DNA from: Draconibacterium sp.
GTDB taxonomy: Bacteria; Bacteroidota; Bacteroidia; Bacteroidales; Prolixibacteraceae
Length of the DNA stretch: 64,000 bases
NCBI GenBank assembly: GCA_011620585.1
Contig: WOYV01000070.1
Coordinates: 62,001-126,000 of the forward strand
Direction: 5' to 3'
Part shown: positions 7,650 to 15,696 of the stretch, piece after piece
Numbering within the stretch: position 1 is the first letter of the stretch
Layout of the letters: each line of letters begins with the position of its first letter
Made by a program: the position numbers and the translations under genes
The notes under the pieces: generated by a model
What the model saw: the letters and a program-made list of their open reading frames with translations, nothing else
What the model was told of the DNA's origin: nothing
Databases searched by the model: none

Positions 7650-8421
7650 ACCTATCCCCATTTTCACCAAGGCAAAGTACCCCTTTTTCAGAACAGAAAT
7701 CCTGAATGATCCTGAAAAACATTCCAATTTTAAGTTTAATTTTCCTCCTTTCCGTCCTGTTGCATCCTTCCCGTGTTATCAACCGTGGACGGGCCGGTTT
7801 TAGCTGGGTGTTCGATAAATTTACAGGAAACTATCCGGCCTACCGGTTTCAGGCGGTTTCGTACGACATAAACAACGAATGCCAGTGGGTTTTGAAATTG
7901 TAAAAGCCACATTTAAATACTGATATAATATGAGGCTTTTGTTCCGGTTGGTCTGAATAAATATCTCCTGACACATCCCACCGGCAATCCTTTAAATGCA
8001 CGGGCTGTTCACCAGGTAAATGATCCTCTCCCCACTTGCAATTAGGGTCTGGCAGGCTTGAGTCTCATGTATTTTTTACGTACTCTTTCTAAATCCTCTT
8101 GTTTACCGAAAAATAAAAAGGACAAAATGTCCCCCCTGCTTTTCTGGCTTACTACCGGAAACAAAAAGAGAAAAATACTCCCTCCGAAGAATTAAAACAA
8201 GTTATTCTCGACGGACTCCGTATTATTCCGGAAAAATACGCAATGCCCTCCAGGAAACAATTGACTATCCTGGTGGAGATGATAGTCATATCTAAATAAC
8301 ATACCGGAATAAATTCGTAATGCAAATCTATCTTTGTATTTTAACCCAAAAAGACCATTTTTAACCTTTCCTTTTGTCTGGAAATTACTACATTTAACCT
8401 TTCCTTTCATTCTGTTTTATT
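7650..8421 (+). other. Gene-poor stretch with degraded coding scraps
   Basis: No intact gene is convincing. A 65-codon ORF at 7706-7903 begins with a signal-like hydrophobic run (ILSLIFLLSVLL) but has no recognisable body. An open stretch at 8117-8299 without a start codon reads like a protein tail (LKQVILDGLRIIPEKYAMPS). A minus-strand stretch around 7900-8060 also reads like coding sequence (GEDHLPGEQPVHLKDCRWDV). None could be assigned to a family. The region fits slow decay of former genes. Confidence 0.4.
8360..8407 (+). repeat. Two direct copies of TTTAACCTTTCCTTT
   Basis: The 15-mer occurs at 8360-8374 and again at 8393-8407, with starts 33 bases apart, close to three helical turns. 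Both lie immediately before the start of the broken ATPase gene at 8422, so they may be a regulator site or a small duplication. Confidence 0.6.
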
Positions 8422-8926
8422 ATGAAAAGAATTATTTATCAAACACTTAAAGAGTGGAAAGAATCAAATACACGAAGGCCACTTTTGCTCCGGGGCGCCA
8501 GGCAAACCGGAAAAACTTATATTGTTCAGGAGTTCGGGAAACAGGAATTTGAAAATATTATCTACATAAATTTTGAGAGAAACCCTGAATATAAAACTAT
8601 ATTCAAAAATTTCAGCTCATTCTCATCTTCGAAAAGTATTTAATTCCGTTCCGGGGATGACTGGCCGGAAGTTTGTTTATGCACATGTTGACAGGGCCAA
8701 AAGCAGTACAGCGGAAATTGATTACCTGATTGAAAAAAATGGACAAATTATACCCGTTGAGGTGAAATCAGGGCCAACAGGCAGGATGAAGAGCCTTCAT
8801 CTTTTTATGGAAAAAAACAATACTCAAAGAGCGCTCAAAATATCGCAGGCAAAATTTCAGAAGGGAAACCCCATACTGTCCCTTCCTTTTTATGCTATCG
8901 AAAGTTTTTTGGGCTGGAAAGAGTAG
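8422..8926 (+). pseudogene. AAA ATPase with DUF4143, internal deletion
   Basis: The N-terminal frame (8422-8643) gives MKRIIYQTLKEWKESNTRRP followed by the Walker A motif LLRGARQTGKT, typical of the DUF4143 family of ATP-binding proteins. After about 64 residues it turns into SSFSSSKSI and stops. A second frame (useful part from about 8630 to 8926) carries the family's C-terminus, with AEIDYLIEKNGQIIPVEVKSG, the PD-(D/E)XK-like nuclease signature. Full-length members have about 380-400 residues, so roughly 230 residues, including Walker B and most of DUF4143, are missing, and the two ends are out of frame. It is a dead gene. Confidence 0.8.
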
Positions 8927-9299
8927 TATCTATTTACCTTTTAAATTTTGGGTTCCCCCGGAATTATAAAATTTGTGTTTATGTTTTTATTGCAAGAGAG
9001 TCAGTCAGAGCGTTTTCAAAATCAGGGATTTTTGGAAAGAACACAGATTCTCATCGGACATGAATTAACACCCTGCCGGGATGAATTAACGAACGTTTTT
9101 TATGAACTAATTCTCATCCTGGCCCCGTTATCGGGGCCAAATCAAGAACCCGGTTCTCATTTTGGGTGCGATAGTTCTTGTTTGTACCCTGATTTCACAC
9201 TCTTTTTAAAAGCTATTACTCATTTATACCCCGGCAACAGGGTGAAAATGAAAACCAGGTTCTTGCCGGGGGAGTGTTCATTCTCTTCCTGTATTTAAA
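8927..9299 (+). other. Non-coding stretch with strong hairpins
   Basis: The 116-codon ORF here looks like chance. The DNA contains a perfect 7-bp hairpin GGCCCCG-TTAT-CGGGGCC (9121-9138), a long-range pair CCCCGGCAA/TTGCCGGGG (about 9230-9272), two copies of ATGAATTAAC, and GTGCG at 9166, which resembles a group II intron 5' end. Some or all of it may be degenerate intron RNA belonging to the remnant downstream. That link is inference. Confidence 0.35.
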
Positions 9300-9634
9300 C
9301 TTTCATACAGCCCGAAATCCTTTTGGGCATTGCCCAGTAACGTGGTAGGGTACAGGATAGTTTGCTTAACGGGGGAAGCCTCTACCTTTGTTCTTGTATT
9401 TTGATACAGGGGACTAAGCAGAAACAAGTTGAGAGACAAGGGTTTGTTAATAGGGTGGAGGAGAAAACACGGACAGAGAAAGGAAGTCCGCAGGACGGGA
9501 TAATCTCACCGTTGCTGACCAACATCTATCTGAATAAGGTTTAACAGGAGCCGTGTACGAGGCCCGTACGCACGGTTCTGCCTGTGAGGGGGATAAAGAT
9601 GGGATAAACGAATATTATCTTATCTTTACCCTAC
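9300..9634 (+). mobile_element. Group II intron remnant with RT scrap
   Basis: The 60-codon ORF at 9362-9544 contains GSPQDGIISPLLTNIYLNKV, which is the reverse transcriptase block that normally reads GTPQGGIISPLLANIYLN. The rest of the RT, maturase and any endonuclease domain are gone. Directly after it come structures expected for domains V and VI, and the element can be drawn to end at CCCTAC (9629-9634), fitting the usual pyrimidine-rich end. The 5' boundary is not defined; a possible GTGCG start lies at 9166. Group II introns are retroelements that splice and retrohome. This copy lacks the protein needed to move and could only be mobilised in trans. Confidence 0.75.
9548..9579 (+). ncRNA. 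Group II intron domain V hairpin
   Basis: GAGCCGTG (9548-9555) pairs with CACGGTTC (9571-9578), and TACG (9556-9559) with CGTA (9565-9568), leaving the two-base bulge CG (9569-9570) on the 3' side. This is the domain V shape with its catalytic bulge. A domain VI candidate follows at 9587-9632: AGGG/CCCT, TAAAGAT/ATCTTTA and GGGATAA/TTATCTT pair around a seven-base loop. Confidence 0.75.
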
Positions 9635-9673
9635 TCGATTTACTTTTAAACTTCAATTAAAAACGTAAACCAA

Positions 9674-10429
9674 ATGAATCTTTCAAGACGTAATTTTTTA
9701 TTTAAATCAACAGCCGGAGCAGCTGCTTTGGCCAGTATTCCTGCCATCGTTTCAAGTTGTATGGGTAAAACAAAAAACGAAACTTCTGACTTTTTTAGTT
9801 CCGGCGATGTTGTGCTGTTTCAAGGCGATTCGATAACCGATGCAGGCCGCGAAAAAGAACGACAATTACCCAATTCAGCCTGGTCGTTTGGAAATGGTTA
9901 TGCGATGATTGCCGCAGCCAATTTGCTTAACAGTATGCCAGAAAAGGAGTTGGTAATTTATAATCGTGGAATTAGCGGAAATAAAGTTTACCAGTTGGCA
10001 GAACGCTGGGATGCAGACTGCCTGAATCTGAAACCAAATGTTCTGAGCATTTTAATTGGAGTGAATGATTACTGGCACAAACGAAATGGCAATTACGATG
10101 GAACTGTTGAAATTTACGAGAACGATTACATGAAATTGCTGGAACGAACAAAGGCTGCTCTGCCCGATGTTAAACTGGTACTTTGTGAACCTTTTTATGT
10201 GCTTGATACTTCGGCGGTAGATGAAACCTGGGTAGCGCCAATGAAAGAATACCAGGTTGCAGCCAAACGCGTATCGGATGCCTTTAACACAATTTGGGTT
10301 CCGTTCCAAACCATTTTTGATGAAGCTGTAAAACACGCTCCGGGAACCTACTGGACCGGCGATGGTGTTCACCCATCGATGGCAGGCGCACAATTAATGG
10401 CCGAAGCCTGGCTGGCAGCAACTAAGTAA
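9674..10429 (+). CDS. SGNH/GDSL-family hydrolase, Tat-type leader
   Basis: Probable exported esterase or lipase-like enzyme of 251 residues, possibly a carbohydrate deacetylase. The N-terminus has a twin-arginine leader (SRRNFLF, then AGAAALASIPAIVSSC), with a Cys at about residue 29 that could be lipidated. Block I is FQGDSITDAGR with the nucleophile Ser53, the oxyanion Gly/Asn block is seen as NRGISGN and GVND, and block V is DGVHPS with the catalytic Asp and His. All triad elements are present. The stop at 10429 directly abuts the stop of the MATE gene on the other strand, so the two transcripts must overlap or terminate inside each other. The gene begins 40 bases after the intron remnant. 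Confidence 0.87.
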   Translation: MNLSRRNFLFKSTAGAAALASIPAIVSSCMGKTKNETSDFFSSGDVVLFQGDSITDAGREKERQLPNSAWSFGNGYAMIAAANLLNSMPEKELVIYNRGISGNKVYQLAERWDADCLNLKPNVLSILIGVNDYWHKRNGNYDGTVEIYENDYMKLLERTKAALPDVKLVLCEPFYVLDTSAVDETWVAPMKEYQVAAKRVSDAFNTIWVPFQTIFDEAVKHAPGTYWTGDGVHPSMAGAQLMAEAWLAATK

Positions 10430-11731
10430 TTATCGAAGAGGTTTTAAAATAGCCGATTTGTATAGAAAAGTTTGGATGGTACCACGGGCAAGTACAAACA
10501 TCAGCATGCCCAGCCAAAGTGCATGATTTCCCCACAACGGGTTTAGGAAATAATATACCGGCGCAAATACAAGAAATGCAGAAGCGAGCAAAGTATTACG
10601 CATAGCTTTTGAAGCTGTTGCGCCAATATATACACCATCCCAGATAAAGGATGCAAAACTTGCAAGTGGTACCGCTATCACCCAGGGAATAAAGGAAGCT
10701 GCACCGTCGATTATATCTTGTTGTGTGGTTAAAAGTTGGAGCAATATGCGCACCCCGGGAATGTATAATAACGTGAACAGAACAGCGAGTCCGGTTCCCC
10801 AGTAAAATAGATGCCTAACTACCTGTTTTAATTTATCAAACGAACGGGAACCGATGTACTTTCCAACGAGTGCTTCTCCTGCATACGCAAAACCATCGAT
10901 AAAAAACGAGAAGAACAACAGGAATTGTAATAACAGTGAATTTATCGCCAGAATGGTATCGTTCATGCCGGCTGATTTTGAAGTAAAGAAAGTATGGACC
11001 GCAATGATGCAGAAAGTACGGATAAAAATATCAGAATTCACTTTAAAGAAATGTACCAAAGGCTGTAGTTTAAGTATGCTTTTTTTCGAAAGATATTGTA
11101 ACAGGTTTTTGTATCGTCTTGAAAAAAGGATCAAAGCTGTGATTAATCCGAGGTACTGTGAAAGAGCAGTCCCGAGCGCTACTCCGTCCGATTTCATATT
11201 TAGTATAAAAACAAAGAACAAACTCAAAATAATATTGACAACATTTACCAAAATAGCAATGATCATCGGGTAGCGGGCATTTTGCATCCCAAGAAACCAT
11301 CCGTTGAAAACAAAAAGGCTGAGTGCTGCTGGCGCCGCCCAAATTCGGATACGAAAATACTGATTGGCGAGTTGTTCCACTTCGTAGCTGCCTCCAATTA
11401 TCTTAAAACTGGCCCATGATATTGGAACTTGAAATAGTACCATTAAAATACCTGCAACCACTGCAACCAGCATGGCCCGAAACAGAATCGTTATTGTTTC
11501 GGTATTGTTTTTTTCTCCATAAGCCTGTGCGGTAAATCCCGAAGTGCTCATTCGCAAAAAGCTAAATCCCCAGTACAGTAAATTGAAGATAACTCCACCC
11601 AAAGCAATTGCTCCAATGTAAATTTCGGAGTTCATATGTCCCATTAATGCCAGATCGACCAAGCCCAGCAAAGGCACAGTTATGTTGCTAATTATATTGG
11701 GTATGGCAAGACGAAGTATCTTTTTGTTCAT
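10430..11731 (-). CDS. MATE family efflux transporter
   Basis: Inner-membrane multidrug or metabolite exporter of 433 residues with about twelve hydrophobic segments in two MatE halves. The N-terminus (ILRLAIPNIISNITVPLLGL, then VDLALMGHM) is characteristic of the DinF-like branch of MATE proteins, which use a sodium or proton gradient. The second half begins near residue 230. No unusual domain is attached. It is a single gene that converges on the GDSL hydrolase with no spacer, and its start faces the sodB promoter region, which gives a 263-base divergent spacer. The substrate cannot be read from the sequence. Confidence 0.9.
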   Translation of the reverse strand: MNKKILRLAIPNIISNITVPLLGLVDLALMGHMNSEIYIGAIALGGVIFNLLYWGFSFLRMSTSGFTAQAYGEKNNTETITILFRAMLVAVVAGILMVLFQVPISWASFKIIGGSYEVEQLANQYFRIRIWAAPAALSLFVFNGWFLGMQNARYPMIIAILVNVVNIILSLFFVFILNMKSDGVALGTALSQYLGLITALILFSRRYKNLLQYLSKKSILKLQPLVHFFKVNSDIFIRTFCIIAVHTFFTSKSAGMNDTILAINSLLLQFLLFFSFFIDGFAYAGEALVGKYIGSRSFDKLKQVVRHLFYWGTGLAVLFTLLYIPGVRILLQLLTTQQDIIDGAASFIPWVIAVPLASFASFIWDGVYIGATASKAMRNTLLASAFLVFAPVYYFLNPLWGNHALWLGMLMFVLARGTIQTFLYKSAILKPLR

Positions 11732-11922
11732 GGTCTGAAAATGAGTTGCAAATATAATTTATTGAATATCAAAATGGCTATAAGCTGACCTACAGTTGTT
11801 TCTTTCGTACAATTTGCGTTGTAAAAAACTTAAATTCCGGTAATGGCTGGGGAGAATAAAGCCAGTCATTTATTTCTTCTATGAACAATAAAAGATTTTT
11901 ATGTGTTTTATAAAGCAGAATG

Positions 11923-11954
11923 TTTGGATTAATTCTAAATAGCCATTACATTTG
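11923..11954 (+). promoter_or_regulatory. Promoter of sodB
   Basis: TTTG (11923-11926) and TACATTTG (11947-11954) are separated by 20 bases, a full match to the Bacteroidota TTTG / TAnnTTTG promoter. Transcription would start near 11960, leaving a leader of about 35 bases before the ATG at 11995. Confidence 0.75.
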
Positions 11955-11994
11955 TTTGCAGAATAAAATACATTTAAATCTTTAATAATATAAA

Positions 11995-12594
11995 ATGGCA
12001 TTTGAATTAGGAAAATTAGGATATAGTTTTAACGCGTTGGAACCTTATATCGACGCGAAAACAATGGAGATTCACCACGACAAACATCATGCAGGGTATA
12101 CCAACAATCTTAACGCAGCCGTCGAAGGAACAGATCTTGCCGGGAAAAGTATTGAAAAAATACTTTCGGGAGTATCTGGTTTTTCGGCCGCAGTAAGAAA
12201 TAACGGGGGAGGTTTTTACAACCATAATTTATATTGGGATGTTATTGCCCCAGGGGGTGCACCTGCTCCCGAAGGTGTTTTGCTCGATGCTGTCAAAGAA
12301 TCTTTTCAGTCATTAGAAAACTTCCGGGAAGCCTTCAGCAAGGCAGCTTTGACTCGCTTTGGGTCGGGTTGGGCATGGTTGGTTCTTCAAAATAATAAAC
12401 TGGTGATTTCGTCAACGCCCAACCAGGATAATCCGCTGATGGATGTAGCCGAAGTTCAGGGTACCCCGATTCTCGGGATTGATGTGTGGGAACATGCATA
12501 TTACCTGAATTATCAAAACAGACGTCCGGATTATGTGAATGCATTCTGGAATCTCATCAACTGGGATGAAGTCGCCAGGCGGTTTAAAGGTTAG
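11995..12594 (+). CDS. sodB: Superoxide dismutase (Fe/Mn family)
   Basis: Converts superoxide to oxygen and hydrogen peroxide in the cytoplasm. The 199-residue protein has the normal length and all four metal ligands: His27 in EIHHDKHH, His77 in FYNHN, and Asp163 and His167 in GIDVWEHAYY. The NGGGFYNHNLYW segment and the final NYQNRRPDYVNAFW are standard for the family. Fe or Mn preference cannot be settled by eye; some Bacteroidota enzymes work with both. It is monocistronic, with a clear promoter and a strong terminator, which is expected for an oxidative-stress gene. Confidence 0.95.
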   Translation: MAFELGKLGYSFNALEPYIDAKTMEIHHDKHHAGYTNNLNAAVEGTDLAGKSIEKILSGVSGFSAAVRNNGGGFYNHNLYWDVIAPGGAPAPEGVLLDAVKESFQSLENFREAFSKAALTRFGSGWAWLVLQNNKLVISSTPNQDNPLMDVAEVQGTPILGIDVWEHAYYLNYQNRRPDYVNAFWNLINWDEVARRFKG

Positions 12595-12611
12595 TTGATT
12601 TTTGGTTTTTT

Positions 12612-12638
12612 CCCCGGAGCAGAGGCTCCGGGGTTTTT
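12612..12638 (+). terminator. Terminator of sodB
   Basis: A perfect 9-bp stem CCCCGGAGC/GCTCCGGGG with an AGAG loop is followed by five T. Confidence 0.93.
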
Positions 12639-12665
12639 GTTTCTATTAAGTTGTATTTTTTAAGG

Positions 12666-13388
12666 CTAAACATAAGAAGAATGTATTGCCTTATGAGTCC
12701 TGAAAATCTTTTGAAAATTCTGCTGAATACACTCTAACAATTGTACATCCAGTTTTTCTGCAAAAACACGTACAATTGTTGTTAATTTCCCATTTATAAA
12801 AACAATACCTTGTTCGGCATCGAATAATCGACAGGAACTATTGTTTTTGAGGCTCTCGAATATTTCATAAAACTGAGACGACGACAACTTTTGCGGAAAG
12901 GTGATATAACCTTTATTTTCTTCCAAAAGGTCTATGAAAATTCCTTCCTCTTCTTCTTCCATTTCAAACAATTTATGAATGTCTGTTCGATATTTTCCGT
13001 TAATCGATACGGGGGAAGCGAATTCAATACCTTGTTTCAAAATGCAATTCTGTAATTCCGCCAGTCGTCTGTAATCGGGAAAAAATTTCAATCTTATAGC
13101 CGGATGTTGCTTCTCATTTATATAAACAATAGCTGATGCAATGTTTAATTTATCAAGTGGGCAATTTTCGAGATGGTGGTTAAGGCTAAGAATTTCTTCC
13201 AAGAAATAGAATTTACGGGTAAACAGGAAAAGTGAATTGGGTTTAGCCTCATTGGGTCTTCCTCCATAATAATCAGCATAAGGCTGCGAAGCTTCAGCCA
13301 CACAGGTATCCTGAAGAATATTAGTTTTTATCACACTCAGAACCTCATATTTAGTGATTAAGCCACATACCTGAATTTGTGTTTTCAT
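12666..13388 (-). CDS. Uncharacterised protein of two related halves
   Basis: Cytoplasmic-looking protein of 240 residues without signal peptide or membrane segment. I do not recognise a named domain, although I believe similar proteins are common in Bacteroidota. Two stretches resemble each other: residues about 80-125 (ASAIVYINEKQHPAIRLKFF, then LAELQNCI) and about 190-230 (EQGIVFINGKLTTIVRVFAE, then LLECIQQNF). Each half has a hydrophobic strand, an INxK turn, an I(V)R strand and a helix with a Cys. An acidic stretch EMEEEEEG links them. The N-terminus contains YADYYGGRPNEAKPNSLFLF. It is transcribed towards sodB and shares no obvious operon. Confidence 0.6.
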   Translation of the reverse strand: MKTQIQVCGLITKYEVLSVIKTNILQDTCVAEASQPYADYYGGRPNEAKPNSLFLFTRKFYFLEEILSLNHHLENCPLDKLNIASAIVYINEKQHPAIRLKFFPDYRRLAELQNCILKQGIEFASPVSINGKYRTDIHKLFEMEEEEEGIFIDLLEENKGYITFPQKLSSSQFYEIFESLKNNSSCRLFDAEQGIVFINGKLTTIVRVFAEKLDVQLLECIQQNFQKIFRTHKAIHSSYV

Positions 13389-13489
13389 GACATTGGTTTT
13401 TGATGAGTTTTATTTTGTATGGAAACGATTTTCGTGTGTTGAAAGTTACGCCGGAGCCACTAATTATTATTGGCTGAATGTTCATTTAA

Positions 13490-13882
13490 CAGTTTTGTTT
13501 CGACAAGGAGAATTTAGCTAAAAAACATGATTTTTATCCGCTTATAATTTTAATGTTTATTATAGATTACATCGGTATTAAAAGGCGCTACATCAGAAGG
13601 TTTGGGTGGTTTCAGTTCATCAATAATAACTTCTATCTGGGTTTAAACGCCTTTGCCGACTTTGGGCGCGTGACGCAGAAAATCGACTTGTCAAACGCTC
13701 CGAATTCAATCGAAAGCAATGATTATTTCGATCCGGATACTGAAACGATGCACTATTCTTATGGCGCCGGGCTCAGGATTGCGATGAACGAAAACTTTAT
13801 TATTAAATGTGATTATGGTTGTGCTGCCGATGAACGCGACGGAACTTCGGGTATTTACATTGGGCTAAACTACTTGTTTTAA
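13490..13882 (+). pseudogene. C-terminal fragment of an Omp85/BamA-like barrel
   Basis: The open frame ends with IKCDYGCAADERDGTSGIYI and GLNYLF, ending in an aromatic residue as outer-membrane barrels do. Just before it is FINNNFYLGLNAFADFGRV. This is the final pair of strands of the surface-antigen domain of Omp85 proteins found in Bacteroidota. The frame has no plausible N-terminus: it opens after a stop at 13487-13489, and there is no signal peptide, no POTRA region and none of the first barrel strands. A complete protein would be several hundred residues longer. It is best read as a leftover, not a working 109-residue gene. Confidence 0.65.
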
Positions 13883-13905
13883 CGGATCCTAAAATTTAAG
13901 ACAAA

Positions 13906-13946
13906 ATAAAAAAGGGAGCATGATAAATTTCACACTCCTTTTTTAT
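13906..13946. terminator. Bidirectional terminator
   Basis: ATAAAAAAGGGAG pairs with CTCCTTTTTTAT with one bulged G. It has T runs in both directions and lies at the 3' end of the M14 operon. Confidence 0.7.
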
Positions 13947-13963
13947 ATCGTTTAAGTGCTTGT

Positions 13964-15694
13964 TCACAAGGTAATGCTTGTACTTACATTTTTAGCTTTT
14001 TGCGAAACATAAACGAAAGTTACTTTTCCTTTTCCTTCGATAATAAATTCATATTCGGCTGAACTGTGACCCGGCAACGCAAAGAATTGTATTTCAGGTT
14101 TTGTTTCTTTATAAGTTACCTTATCGAGTCGGTAATCGTCGATTTTGCCGCTGGCAATAACTTTCGCGCCACTTACTTTCAGGTGATCGATTGTGTACAG
14201 TTTGTCTTTTACCGCTTGTGCTGTCATGGTAGATAAGCCGTTTTTATTTTCCAAACGAATTCGAACGCGTTTTAAGTTGTTTCCTAAATCTTTGGTTTCG
14301 AATACCTTCATTTCCACTTCAGGCGTTTCGGTTGCTGCCAGTAAAACAACTGAAGCATTTCGATGTACAAGGTCGTTTAACATGAACGGGTGGGGAAGAC
14401 GTGAACTCATTTTTACCCAGCCACCGATTTCGATATCGCCGTACACCGGATGATGGAAAGGTTTCCAGTCGTGGTATAATTCGCCCTGAACAACATTGTC
14501 GTTGAATTTAAGTTCTTCCCGGTCGCGTTCGATGCCACCACCCCGTTCTTCATCATTGTATGAAGCCGCTTTGGGCTTTTCTGAATAAGTTTCCTGGGTA
14601 CGGATAAACAATTCGCCCACCAGCGAGTATGATCCGAAGACAAAGAAGAATTGTCCGTCGGAATCCCCGTATGTTGGGTACAAATCGTACGCCGGCATAT
14701 AAACATATCCGGGAGTTATTTTAATGGCTTCTTTACCGATAACATCATAGGCTGCTACATCCGATTGTGGAATCTGCGTCGATTTTTCTGCCGGAACACG
14801 TAACCACATTCCCCCGTTATTGTGGAAGGCAAAGTTCATGATAATATTGGGGTGTTTTGCCACATAATCGTTGATGGCTTTTAACCCGATTCCTGAGAGT
14901 GGAAAATTGCCGGCGCCACGTTGCACATAATCAGGCATCCAGTTAAAACCCCAGTTCCGGTTCGGATCCAAATACCCTTCGGCATCTTCGTTAAAACGTC
15001 CGTCGCCGTCGTTATCCATTCCTTCGGAGCCTAAAATGGTGTACTCCCCCTTTTCGCCGGGTTTTACGCGTACCATAATTCTGGGATCTTCAGAGTCGGC
15101 CTTGTAAGCACCGTTCGGATCTTTGATGCGCATCTGACAGATACTTCCGTCGCCGTCCAAATCGTCGGGAGCATCTTCATCAAACAAACCGTCGCCGTCG
15201 TCGTCTTTCGGAACACGAATACTACGACTTGAATTTGGTGTGTTTGCATCGTCGAAGAAATGGGCACGGCCATCTACGTTTACCACCGGAACAATGTAAT
15301 GCACGTTGCGATCGACTGCCTTGGTTATTTTTTCGTTTTCGCCATATTTGGTCAATAACATATTGGCATAATACAAACATACTTCTCCGGCCTGGATTTC
15401 GTTACCATGAATGTTTCCATCCACCCAAACTCCTGGTTTTTCGAGTTCGGAGCCTGTTTTTGAATTATTGATGGTAAGAACATAAATTTTACGGCCTTCT
15501 TCGCTAACTCCCATCGACTCAAGTTTCGTTAGGTCAGGATAAGCTGCGTGAAGAACTTCGAGAGCTTTTACCACGTCTTCGTAATTGTAATATCGGTCGA
15601 AACGAAGCGGGACTTCTATCTTTGAATCATCGGCAGCAAATACGGATAGCGCCAACGAAAAAATTGCAATAAATAAAAATATTTTGCGTGCCAT
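13964..15694 (-). CDS. M14 zinc carboxypeptidase, exported
   Basis: Exported metallocarboxypeptidase of 576 residues (signal MARKIFLFIAIFSLALSVFA). The M14 core is intact: the zinc motif HGNE at His96-Glu99 (GNIHGNEIQAGE), the substrate-side VVNVDGRAHFF, the RNWGFNW segment, the third zinc ligand candidate in AFHNNGGMW, and a catalytic Glu candidate in GELFIRTQET. Two acidic insertions resemble calcium-binding loops: KDDDGDGLFDEDAPDDLDGD and MDNDGDGRFNED. A C-terminal domain of about 150 residues after the catalytic core is probably beta-rich. It is the downstream gene of a two-gene operon; its start lies two bases after the stop of the ligand-less paralogue at 15697. Confidence 0.88.
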   Translation of the reverse strand: MARKIFLFIAIFSLALSVFAADDSKIEVPLRFDRYYNYEDVVKALEVLHAAYPDLTKLESMGVSEEGRKIYVLTINNSKTGSELEKPGVWVDGNIHGNEIQAGEVCLYYANMLLTKYGENEKITKAVDRNVHYIVPVVNVDGRAHFFDDANTPNSSRSIRVPKDDDGDGLFDEDAPDDLDGDGSICQMRIKDPNGAYKADSEDPRIMVRVKPGEKGEYTILGSEGMDNDGDGRFNEDAEGYLDPNRNWGFNWMPDYVQRGAGNFPLSGIGLKAINDYVAKHPNIIMNFAFHNNGGMWLRVPAEKSTQIPQSDVAAYDVIGKEAIKITPGYVYMPAYDLYPTYGDSDGQFFFVFGSYSLVGELFIRTQETYSEKPKAASYNDEERGGGIERDREELKFNDNVVQGELYHDWKPFHHPVYGDIEIGGWVKMSSRLPHPFMLNDLVHRNASVVLLAATETPEVEMKVFETKDLGNNLKRVRIRLENKNGLSTMTAQAVKDKLYTIDHLKVSGAKVIASGKIDDYRLDKVTYKETKPEIQFFALPGHSSAEYEFIIEGKGKVTFVYVSQKAKNVSTSITL

Positions 15695-15696
15695 AA

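Noticed and set aside
7706-7903. 65-codon ORF with a signal-like start
   Set aside because: The hydrophobic start is not followed by any conserved body, and it lies in a decayed region; kept only as a mention.
8948-9298. 116-codon ORF
   Set aside because: No recognisable domain, odd composition, and it overlaps strong hairpins and repeats; more likely non-coding or intron RNA.
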